Source of the DNA: an uncultured Erysipelotrichaceae bacterium
GTDB taxonomy: Bacteria > Bacillota_I > Bacilli_A > Erysipelotrichales > Erysipelotrichaceae
Direction: 5' to 3'
Length of the DNA stretch: 5,498 bases
NCBI GenBank assembly: GCA_902795875.1
Contig: CADBND010000146.1
Coordinates: 1-5,498, forward strand
Each line of letters begins with the position of its first letter. Position 1 is the first letter of the stretch. Shown here piece by piece: positions 1-5,436 of the stretch. A program made the translations under genes and the position numbers. Below the pieces are notes generated by a model. The model did no database searches, was not told the DNA's origin, and worked only from the letters and a program-made list of their open reading frames with translations.

Positions 1-563
1 ATGAAGATAATTCCAGGCTCCTTCTTGAACATAAGAAGGGCGGATGCAAGGTCATGTGGGAGATCCCGGCAAGTTCTTTAAAGTCTGCCAACAAGGCATA
101 TAAGGAAGGCGGGATCGAAGGTCTGAAATATTATCTCCGGGCGATCGATATCCTTTCCATCAATCGCAATGAATGTGAACTGCTTTTTGAAGAAGAAGGC
201 GATGCAAAGATCATTCCGTTGTTGAAGGAACTTGAGCTGCCGGTCTTCTACCGTGTCGGTGTCGAAGGAGCTTATATGATCGTCGATCATAAGGAGTACT
301 TCGTGCCGATGATCTCGACCGTCGATAAGGACAAAGAGATCGACCCGACGGGTTGCGGGAATACATCGACGGGTGCAGTCTTATGGGCGTGGTGTGAGGG
401 TTATGATCCGCTTATGACCTGCATCATCGGAAATGTGGTCGCATCCTACAACGTCAGACAGTACGGTCCTTTCCTGGATATGAGTATCAATAACAGGAAT
501 GAGATGATGTCTATCGCAAATGAGATATATGACAGAATGAAAAAGGAAAACAAAAATGGATAG
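1..563 (+). CDS. PfkB-superfamily kinase, Mak32-like, C-terminal part (5' end outside window)
   Basis: The frame is already open at base 3, so this is the C-terminal 186 residues of a longer protein; the in-frame ATG at 54 is internal. PfkB kinases transfer phosphate from ATP to a sugar or nucleoside hydroxyl in the cytoplasm. The signature near the end of the fold is visible as DPTGCGNTS (visible residues 114-122), corresponding to the usual D-T-T-G-A-G-D-A-F. A VMWEIP segment (visible residues 17-22) and ILSINRNECELL (about 50-61) match the strand and post-strand 'N..E' region of the family. The WE-P motif and DPTGxGN signature resemble, from memory, the fungal Mak32-type branch rather than ribokinase. 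The usual catalytic-base aspartate is Asn here (codon 360-362), so kinase activity is uncertain. It overlaps the next gene by 8 bases, which suggests translational coupling. The family call is good; substrate and activity are unknown. Confidence 0.8.
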   Translation, partial: EDNSRLLLEHKKGGCKVMWEIPASSLKSANKAYKEGGIEGLKYYLRAIDILSINRNECELLFEEEGDAKIIPLLKELELPVFYRVGVEGAYMIVDHKEYFVPMISTVDKDKEIDPTGCGNTSTGAVLWAWCEGYDPLMTCIIGNVVASYNVRQYGPFLDMSINNRNEMMSIANEIYDRMKKENKNG

Positions 564-1689
564 AAAAAGCTATGACAATTCCCTGTTGAGACAGGCGATG
601 TCGATGGAAAGATATGCGAAGATCGTCTACGATGCCGTCCTGCCGCAGGTGGAGAAATTGCCTATGAAGGAGGTCTGGGATGCCCAGAAGATCTTTATCA
701 GTGGCTGCGGAGACAGCTGGCTTGCCGGCATTGCCGCCAAGGCTGCTTTTGAGAGCGTGACGAAGATCGAGACTAATCCAATGCGGGCAATCGAATTCTC
801 CCGTATCCTGTCAAACAAGAATCTGGGTTATTCACCCAATACACCGCTGGTGATCCTGATCTCTTTTTCCGGTTCGGGTTCCCGTGTTGTGGAGTGCGCA
901 AGACGCTGCAACAAGTACGGTGCCAATACGATCGCCATCACAAACAATCCGGATTCCTTATTGGGTAAGGAATGCCGGTATTGTATCTGCACAGGTCTTC
1001 CCAAAGGGGATGAGTATCAGCCGGGTCTGATCACCTACAATGCTTCGATGATCACGTTATTTCTGATCGCTTTGCGTATCGGCAGGGTACGAAACAAGAT
1101 CAGCTACCTGGAATGCGAAGACATGCAGAAAGAACTGCTGGAGCATATCTCAAGATGCCAGAAGGAATATGAAGGATTTGCGGAGCGTGCTTTCGCGATC
1201 GCGCAGAGGTGGAAGGACCTCAAGGCTGAGGATTTCATCGGTGATTATTCCGATTATGCGACAGCGTATTTTGGCTCGGCAAAGGTGATCGAATGCTTTG
1301 GCGGTTATACGACTTACGATGATTCGGAAGACTGGTGTCACATCAACTACTTCCTGTCAGATCCGGAAAGGATCGGCCGTGTTGTGGTCGCTAACGAGGA
1401 TACGCCTTCGTATAAGAGATTGAAAGAGACGATCGCGGCAGTGAAGATATTACAAAGTCCTTGCGTGATCATAAGTGACGCAAAGAAAGAGGAATTCCCG
1501 GATACGATGGAAGTCTTCTCTTTTCCGAAGGCGAAGTACTTCTGGATGCAGCCGCTTGTACAGCATATTCCCTTTGATATGATCGCGGGATACATTGCGG
1601 AGATCAAGGGTATACCGAATTTCCGGAAAGATGATGAAAGATATGCGGCTATGGGCGATCAGCGTTCCGGCGAGATCGTGGTCCTTTAG
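556..1689 (+). CDS. Double-SIS-domain sugar-phosphate isomerase-like protein, copy A
   Basis: A 377-aa cytoplasmic protein with two SIS (sugar isomerase) domains and no glutaminase domain, so unlike full GlmS it cannot take ammonia from glutamine by itself. SIS domain 1 covers about residues 45-175: FISGCGDSW (47-55) is the phosphate-binding glycine/serine loop, ILISFSGSGSR (100-110) corresponds to the 'ISxSGxT' loop, and GANTIAITN (122-130) follows. SIS domain 2 covers about 225-355. Lys243, Glu246 and His262 line up without gaps with GlmS Lys485, Glu488 and His504 (numbering from memory), the isomerase residues. The C-terminal tail has Arg370 near where GlmS has its Schiff-base lysine. The distinctive loop DDSEDWCHINYF (255-266) is shared with copy B. 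The ATG follows AAGGA at 543-547 by 8 bases and overlaps the previous stop by 8. Likely role: isomerisation, deamination or a related reaction on a phosphosugar; the substrate is unknown. Confidence 0.85.
   Translation: MDRKSYDNSLLRQAMSMERYAKIVYDAVLPQVEKLPMKEVWDAQKIFISGCGDSWLAGIAAKAAFESVTKIETNPMRAIEFSRILSNKNLGYSPNTPLVILISFSGSGSRVVECARRCNKYGANTIAITNNPDSLLGKECRYCICTGLPKGDEYQPGLITYNASMITLFLIALRIGRVRNKISYLECEDMQKELLEHISRCQKEYEGFAERAFAIAQRWKDLKAEDFIGDYSDYATAYFGSAKVIECFGGYTTYDDSEDWCHINYFLSDPERIGRVVVANEDTPSYKRLKETIAAVKILQSPCVIISDAKKEEFPDTMEVFSFPKAKYFWMQPLVQHIPFDMIAGYIAEIKGIPNFRKDDERYAAMGDQRSGEIVVL
1318..1353 (+). repeat. Near-identical 36-base block in SIS-A (partner at 2920-2955)
   Basis: Encodes the putative active-site loop DDSEDWCHINYF. 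It matches 2920-2955 in SIS-B at 35 of 36 bases (only the His codon differs, CAC against CAT), including synonymous positions, whereas the flanking codons differ freely. Confidence 0.75.
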
Positions 1690-1697
1690 GAAGGGGG
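1688..1697 (+). promoter_or_regulatory. Ribosome binding site deciding the YjbQ-A start
   Basis: A purine-rich AGGAAGGGGG run overlaps the SIS-A stop codon and ends 5 bases before ATG 1703. It supports this ATG over in-frame starts further upstream, which would give a spurious N-terminal extension overlapping SIS-A by about 95 bases. Confidence 0.7.
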
Positions 1698-1702
1698 ATA
1701 AG

Positions 1703-2116
1703 ATGGTATTTACAAAAGAATATGAACTTGTCACCGGCAGAGATCTTCTGACAAAGATCACATCCAAGGTCGATGAAGCGATAAAGGAAAGCGGGATCAA
1801 AGACGGGATCGTCGTCGTGGAAACGCGTTATTCCACTGCCGGAATCCTGAAGATCTCACGTCATGGTGAGGAGATCCTCGATGATATCGTCAGAGAGATG
1901 CGCAGGATCGTTCCGGCAAGGATCAATTATTATCATCAGGATTCGCCTGAGAATGCGGCGGGTCACATCAAGAGTGCTCTTTACGGGTCTTCTGTTTCTT
2001 TGATCCTGAAAGATGGAAGACTGTATTGTGAAGATAGTCAGGATCTTTATTTCGCGGAATACGACGGTCCGAGAAACAGGACCTACGCAGTTTGCGTGAT
2101 GGGAGAGAAAGCATGA
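1703..2116 (+). CDS. YjbQ/UPF0047 family protein, copy A (variant lacking a family histidine)
   Basis: A 137-aa single-domain protein of the YjbQ (UPF0047) family. Members are small cytoplasmic, metal-binding, usually trimeric proteins; some show weak thiamine-phosphate synthase activity, but the physiological role is unsettled. Family landmarks visible: YSTAG (43-47) in the place of H-T-[ST]-A-G; YYHQDSPENAAGHIKSAL (76-93) with His78 and His88; GSSVSLILKDGRL (95-107); and EYDGPRNR (119-126) near the C terminus. The family's first histidine is Tyr43 here, the usual 'G-T-W-Q' stretch reads CEDSQD, and the NEN motif after the first strand is absent. It may therefore be a non-catalytic or altered-specificity partner of copy B (gene at 3313). 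Start: the frame is open further upstream (to 1595), but ATG 1703 has a strong AGGAAGGGGG just before it and gives the same length as copy B. It lies 13 bases after SIS-A and overlaps SIS-B as ATGA. Confidence 0.83.
   Translation: MVFTKEYELVTGRDLLTKITSKVDEAIKESGIKDGIVVVETRYSTAGILKISRHGEEILDDIVREMRRIVPARINYYHQDSPENAAGHIKSALYGSSVSLILKDGRLYCEDSQDLYFAEYDGPRNRTYAVCVMGEKA
2101..2106 (+). promoter_or_regulatory. Ribosome binding site for SIS-B, inside the end of YjbQ-A
   Basis: GGGAGA lies 6-7 bases before ATG 2113, within the last codons of YjbQ-A. Together with the ATGA overlap at 2113-2116 it favours ATG 2113 over the in-frame TTG at 2092 and suggests translational coupling of the two modules. 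Confidence 0.65.
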
Positions 2117-3300
2117 AACACAGCGATTACACAAGTTCGATGCTGGAACAGGTCCGCAATTCCGTTAAGGATATTGAGACGATCGCCGAAAAGGAGACGT
2201 TCGAATTTTTCGAGAACTGCGTTCCTTACGATATCGTGAAGAAGATCGGCAATGTGCTGATCACCGGATGCGGAGACAGTTACTGTGCTGCTGTTGCGAC
2301 GAAGCCTGTTTTTGAGAATGCGGATACTTCAACGAAGACCGGCATGGTCCCGGGTACGCCGACGAGTGCGTTCCGCAACATCGAATTCTCACGCTACTTC
2401 AATACCTATGGTGGCTGGAATCCGCTGACCAATGAGCGTAATGCCTTGCTGGTGATATCGATCTCCGGTTCTCCGGCAAGAGTGAATGAAGCGGCATTGC
2501 GTATAAAAAAACACGGAGGGACGGCGATCGCCTTTACGGCAAATCCGGAAGGAAAGCTGGCAGGCAACTGCGACTGCGTCATTCCGATGGTGCTTCCTGA
2601 TTATGATCTGGCACCAAATGTCACATCCTATTATTCATCTGTCTTCTCACTCATGATGTTCGGTTTCTATATGAGTAAAGCGAAAGCCCAGCTGAGTGAG
2701 AAACAGGCTCAGGCTTGTCGGGAAGGACTTCTGGAATATGTGAAGTCCTATGATGAAGAAACCATGGAGAGGCTTTCGGTACAGTGTTTCGAGTTGGCGA
2801 AGAAGTGGGAAGAAGATGGCGTCGATAATATGGATTTCATCGGGGACGGTCCCGATTACGCAACGGCTTTCTTCGGTTCTGCGAAGATGGTGGAGTCCTT
2901 TGGAGGTCTGACGACCAATGATGATTCGGAAGACTGGTGTCATATCAACTACTTCATTAAGGACAGCGATCATGTGGGAACATTCGTCGTTGCGAATGAA
3001 GATTCTCCTGCTTTCTCAAGAGAAGTGGAGACGATAAAGCTCGCTTCTATGATCCGTAAACACGTGGTGGTGATCACGGATTGCGATAAGGATATCTTCC
3101 CGGAGAATGTGGAGATCATAAAAGTACCCAAACCGCGCAGTGTCTGGATGCATCCTCTGATGGAACATATCCCTCTGGACTTTGTGGCAGGATATATTGG
3201 TTGCTGGCGGGGCAGAATGCCTTTCCGCAGCGGCGAAGAGCCTTATTGCCAGGATGGCAATGCTTCGCGCTTCCGCAACAGCGAGATAGAGATATTATAA
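2113..3300 (+). CDS. Double-SIS-domain sugar-phosphate isomerase-like protein, copy B
   Basis: A 395-aa paralogue of the gene at 556 with the same architecture. SIS domain 1 (about 45-190) contains VLITGCGDSYC (48-58) and LLVISISGSPARV (112-124), the sugar-phosphate binding loops. SIS domain 2 (about 240-365) contains GSAKMVESFGG (255-265) and DDSEDWCHINYF (270-281). Lys258, Glu261 and His277 match GlmS Lys485, Glu488 and His504 in an ungapped alignment. Compared with copy A there is an insertion of about 15 residues (roughly 72-88, rich in Thr, Pro and Gly) and a longer C-terminal tail ending RNSEIEIL, against RSGEIVVL in copy A. No glutaminase domain and no signal peptide. Start: a TTG at 2092 is in frame, but ATG 2113 has GGGAGA 7 bases upstream and gives the ATGA stop-start overlap, so 2113 is preferred. 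The two copies could form a heteromer or act on successive intermediates; substrate unknown. Confidence 0.85.
   Translation: MKHSDYTSSMLEQVRNSVKDIETIAEKETFEFFENCVPYDIVKKIGNVLITGCGDSYCAAVATKPVFENADTSTKTGMVPGTPTSAFRNIEFSRYFNTYGGWNPLTNERNALLVISISGSPARVNEAALRIKKHGGTAIAFTANPEGKLAGNCDCVIPMVLPDYDLAPNVTSYYSSVFSLMMFGFYMSKAKAQLSEKQAQACREGLLEYVKSYDEETMERLSVQCFELAKKWEEDGVDNMDFIGDGPDYATAFFGSAKMVESFGGLTTNDDSEDWCHINYFIKDSDHVGTFVVANEDSPAFSREVETIKLASMIRKHVVVITDCDKDIFPENVEIIKVPKPRSVWMHPLMEHIPLDFVAGYIGCWRGRMPFRSGEEPYCQDGNASRFRNSEIEIL
2920..2955 (+). repeat. Near-identical 36-base block in SIS-B (partner at 1318-1353)
   Basis: Second copy of the block encoding DDSEDWCHINYF, differing from the SIS-A copy at one synonymous base in the His277 codon. 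Confidence 0.75.
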
Positions 3301-3304
3301 GGAG
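3299..3304 (+). promoter_or_regulatory. Ribosome binding site for YjbQ-B
   Basis: AAGGAG overlaps the TAA stop of SIS-B and sits 8 bases before ATG 3313, supporting that start rather than the ATG at 3322. Confidence 0.75.
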
Positions 3305-3312
3305 TCCGATCT

Positions 3313-3726
3313 ATGGCATACATGGAAACGATAAAACTGGAAACGACTTTCGAAGGAATGCATGATGTGACGCAAGAGGTACAGGATGTGATCAGGAAAA
3401 GCGGCATACAGGAAGGTATCGCCGTCATCAACTGCAATCACACGACCGCCGGAATCATCATCACTTCGTTCTGGGACAAGAGGGGTCATGTGGATATTCA
3501 GGAAGAACTGGACAAGCTGATCCCATTACGCTATGATTACCGTCATGATTTCGATACGCCGACTGATGCGGCAGGTCACATCAAGAGTGCGATCTGCGGT
3601 ACCGGTATGACGCTGATCGTTCATGAGGGCAGGGCGATGCTGGGATCTTCACAGGGCATCCTGTTCTGTGAATTCGACGGTCCCCGTTCGCGGAAATTCT
3701 TTGTGAAAGTGATACCTGATCTATAG
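3313..3726 (+). CDS. YjbQ/UPF0047 family protein, copy B (histidines conserved)
   Basis: A 137-aa YjbQ/UPF0047 protein, paralogous to and equal in length to the gene at 1703. It keeps the landmarks copy A has lost: NHTTAGII (42-49) with His43, LGSSQGILFCEFDGPRSR (110-127) close to the usual 'LGTWQGIxFxEFDGPR', plus YRHDFDTPTDAAGHIKSA (76-93) with His78 and His89. Family histidines bind a metal ion in solved structures (general family knowledge). The 'NEN' motif that usually follows the HT-AG strand is replaced by TSFWDK (51-56), so specificity may differ from ordinary YjbQ. The family is often annotated as 'secondary thiamine-phosphate synthase', but nothing nearby is a thiamine gene, so that role is doubtful here. 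ATG 3313 has AAGGAG 8 bases upstream; a second ATG at 3322 is possible but less well placed. It lies 12 bases after SIS-B and 12 before the barrel gene. Confidence 0.87.
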   Translation: MAYMETIKLETTFEGMHDVTQEVQDVIRKSGIQEGIAVINCNHTTAGIIITSFWDKRGHVDIQEELDKLIPLRYDYRHDFDTPTDAAGHIKSAICGTGMTLIVHEGRAMLGSSQGILFCEFDGPRSRKFFVKVIPDL

Positions 3727-3738
3727 AAAGGAAAAAAC

Positions 3739-4452
3739 ATGGCTAAAGTAATTACACAGATCTACGGTTGCGAAAACATCATCGATGCGCAGATCGCTGC
3801 GAAATTAGGTGCTGATCATATCGGCTGCGGATATGGCGAGGTGGCACATCTGCCTCATCAAAAAAACTGTGCGCAGGCAAAGGAATTCTTTGATGCTTTG
3901 CCGGAAAATGTCGTGCGGGTTGGTCTGACCATCGCAACCGATGTGGATGAGATCATAAACGACCTGACATTGTTTGAACCGGACGTGTATCATCTTTCCG
4001 GTGATATCCGCGATATCCCGCCTGAGGGCGTTCAAAGGATCAGGGATGCTTTCCCGAAGCTCAAGATCATGCAGGCAATTCCGGTCTTTTCCGGTGTTCC
4101 GGTAGAGGAACAGTGGCCTGAGATCCTGGAACTGATCAGAGCGTATGAGCCGACGACGGATTTCTTCCTTATCGATACCAAGGATCCGCAGTCCACGATC
4201 GGTATCGGTGCGACCGGTGCGACCCATGACAGAGAGATCGACCGCCGCATCATCGAATCGACGTCTGTTCCGTGCATCATCGCCGGAGGCCTTGATGGAA
4301 GCAATGTCGCGGAAGCGATCCATCAGACACATCCTTACGGTGTCGACAGCTGCACCTTAACTTCCTATCCGAAGTTCCTTCAGGAGATCACCGGCCGGAT
4401 CAAGGATCCCGTGAAGATCTACGAGTTCATTGAGGCCGCCCGTAATGCCTGA
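3739..4452 (+). CDS. TrpF-like (phosphoribosylanthranilate isomerase-like) TIM-barrel protein
   Basis: A 237-aa (beta/alpha)8-barrel resembling phosphoribosylanthranilate isomerase along its length: TQIYGCENIIDAQIAAKLGAD (6-26) for 'KICGIT..EDA..AAELGAD', VRVGLTI (59-65), DVYHLSGD (82-89) for 'DVVQLHGDE', KIMQAIPV (109-116), FFLIDTKD (142-149), CIIAGGLDGSNVAEAI (179-194) for 'LAGGLNPENVAEAI', and YGVDSCTLTS (200-209). The C-terminal phosphate-binding GG (183-184) and the aspartate matching the TrpF general acid (Asp146) are present. The catalytic cysteine of K-I-C-G is Tyr9, and the His of 'QLHG' is Ser87. With no trp genes nearby, it is unlikely to be a tryptophan-pathway isomerase. It more likely isomerises another phosphorylated sugar or ribosyl compound made by its neighbours (inference). 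ATG 3739 has AAAGGA 6 bases upstream; the 3' end overlaps the kinase gene by 8 bases. Automatic annotation as trpF would be misleading. Confidence 0.75.
   Translation: MAKVITQIYGCENIIDAQIAAKLGADHIGCGYGEVAHLPHQKNCAQAKEFFDALPENVVRVGLTIATDVDEIINDLTLFEPDVYHLSGDIRDIPPEGVQRIRDAFPKLKIMQAIPVFSGVPVEEQWPEILELIRAYEPTTDFFLIDTKDPQSTIGIGATGATHDREIDRRIIESTSVPCIIAGGLDGSNVAEAIHQTHPYGVDSCTLTSYPKFLQEITGRIKDPVKIYEFIEAARNA
4432..4435 (+). promoter_or_regulatory. Short ribosome binding site choosing the kinase start
   Basis: GAGG lies inside the last codons of the TrpF-like gene, 9 bases before ATG 4445. It is weak, but with the 8-base overlap it favours ATG 4445 over the TTG at 4430. Translation probably depends on ribosomes finishing the upstream gene. 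Confidence 0.5.
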
Positions 4453-5419
4453 ATCTTTCAATAAGGCGATCGTCATAGGCGATGCCTGTGTCGATATCCA
4501 TCTGAAGATGAATGATCTTCTTGCGGATCTGCAGGTGACGCCTTACCGTATGGTACTTGGCGGTACGAGCGCATCCTGTGCGGGTACTTTGGCAAGGCTT
4601 GGTACAGATACGGCTTTCCTGGGTACGATCGGCAATGATTTTGCCGGGAGGTTCATCCTTTCACAACTGGAAAAACTTGGCATCGATACTTCGATGACGA
4701 TCGTCAAGGACGAACTCAATACCGTCAATATCCTGGCTTTCATCGATGAAAGCGGAGAGAGACATCTCTGGGGTTTCCCCAGAGTCGATCAGGCTTATCC
4801 CGAACTGGATCTGGACAGAGTTGATCTGAATAAGATAAAGACGGCATCCTGGTTACATTCTTCCGGTATGACTCTTCTGGCGAAGGGAAGCATGCAGGAG
4901 AATCTCGTCGAACTGTATAAGGCTGCCTATGAAGCCGGCGTTGCGACTTCATTAGATCTCAATACGCGGGTTTGCGATCTGAAGGAGCTCGATCCTAAGG
5001 GAGTGAAGGCGATCTATGAGATCCTTCCTTATGTGACCTATCTTCTGGGTTCCGCAAAGGATGAGTTCTACAGTTTTCATCCCTGTGCAGACTGGAGGGA
5101 TTCGGTCCGCTATTTTGCGGGAGAAAACAAGACCGTCATCGCCCGTATGGGAAAGGAAGGCTTCCTTTGTATCCATGACGGGATCGAAAAGAGTTTCCCT
5201 TCTTTCAAGGTGGATGCAGTCAACACGACCGGTGCAGGTGATTCTTTCAATGCAGGATTCATTACGGCGATGCTGGATAGGAAGAGCGTCTTTGAGGCGG
5301 CGATGTTTGCCAATGCGGTGTCCGCATATAAGATCTCCCGGGAGATGCAGGATGAGGATCTGAAGAAAGAGACGATCATCGAATTTATGGAAAAGACCGA
5401 TCTGCGCGGATCGGTATGA
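4445..5419 (+). CDS. PfkB/ribokinase-family carbohydrate kinase
   Basis: A complete 324-aa sugar or nucleoside kinase of the PfkB superfamily, within the usual family length. Order of landmarks: AIVIGDACVDIHL (8-20), the first strand with its substrate-binding Asp; MVLGGTSASCAGTLARLG (36-53), signature 1, with Ser45 where many members have Asn; LGTIGNDFAG (59-68); SLDLNTR (169-175), matching the 'D-x-N-x-R' motif; and VNTTGAGDSFNAGF (259-272), signature 2, with the GAGD anion hole and the catalytic base Asp266 intact. It is therefore expected to be active, phosphorylating a sugar hydroxyl with ATP in the cytoplasm. The sugar cannot be read from sequence; the nucleoside hydrolase immediately downstream makes ribose or a related pentose a reasonable candidate (inference). 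Start: an in-frame TTG lies at 4430, but ATG 4445 has GAGG 9 bases upstream and repeats the 8-base stop-start overlap seen at 556. Confidence 0.9.
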   Translation: MPESFNKAIVIGDACVDIHLKMNDLLADLQVTPYRMVLGGTSASCAGTLARLGTDTAFLGTIGNDFAGRFILSQLEKLGIDTSMTIVKDELNTVNILAFIDESGERHLWGFPRVDQAYPELDLDRVDLNKIKTASWLHSSGMTLLAKGSMQENLVELYKAAYEAGVATSLDLNTRVCDLKELDPKGVKAIYEILPYVTYLLGSAKDEFYSFHPCADWRDSVRYFAGENKTVIARMGKEGFLCIHDGIEKSFPSFKVDAVNTTGAGDSFNAGFITAMLDRKSVFEAAMFANAVSAYKISREMQDEDLKKETIIEFMEKTDLRGSV

Positions 5420-5422
5420 TAC

Positions 5423-5429
5423 AAAGGAG
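5423..5429 (+). promoter_or_regulatory. Strong ribosome binding site for the nucleoside hydrolase
   Basis: AAAGGAG in the 17-base gap between the kinase stop and ATG 5437, 7 bases before the start codon. No terminator-like hairpin fits in this gap, so transcription is expected to continue into the nucleoside hydrolase. Confidence 0.8.
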
Positions 5430-5436
5430 TTTATCA

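Larger units (their letters stand above)
556..2116 (+). repeat. Diverged tandem module, copy 1 (SIS-A + YjbQ-A)
   Basis: First unit of a two-gene SIS-YjbQ module repeated head to tail; the second unit is at 2113-3726. Gene order, YjbQ length (137 aa in both) and several motifs are the same. At DNA level only short blocks remain alike, so the duplication is old or was assembled from related operons. Confidence 0.7.
2113..3726 (+). repeat. Diverged tandem module, copy 2 (SIS-B + YjbQ-B)
   Basis: Second unit of the SIS-YjbQ module. Its YjbQ keeps the family residues that unit 1 has lost, while its SIS protein carries an extra segment of about 15 residues in domain 1 and a longer C-terminal tail. 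Confidence 0.7.

Noticed and set aside
556..1689. Calling the SIS proteins GlmS (glucosamine-6-phosphate synthase)
   Set aside because: There is no N-terminal glutaminase domain with its Cys nucleophile, and the C-terminal lysine motif is missing; only the isomerase half is related.
1195..2531. Two GCGATCGC octamers (1195-1202 and 2524-2531), reminiscent of the cyanobacterial HIP1 repeat
   Set aside because: Only two copies in 5.5 kb, each inside an Ala/Ile codon context (GCG ATC GC). The frequent GATC in the window follows from abundant ATC isoleucine codons after G-ending codons.
1703..3726. Thiamine biosynthesis function for the YjbQ genes
   Set aside because: The common annotation rests on weak in vitro activity of some homologues. 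No thiamine genes or TPP riboswitch are visible and the context is sugar or nucleoside metabolism.
3805..4332. Long open frame on the minus strand (175 codons) opposite the TrpF-like gene, and similar ones at 1450-1800 and 4952-5437
   Set aside because: They lie fully antisense to genes with clear family motifs and have no recognisable motifs or convincing ribosome binding sites. They arise from the codon bias (many GAT, ATC and GAA codons) of the real genes.
3739..4452. Calling the barrel gene trpF of tryptophan biosynthesis
   Set aside because: The catalytic Cys is replaced by Tyr, the protein is longer than typical TrpF, and no other trp genes are present.
5411..5436. Possible terminator between the kinase and the nucleoside hydrolase
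   Set aside because: The gap is 17 bases, contains the next ribosome binding site and shows no stable GC hairpin followed by a T-run.
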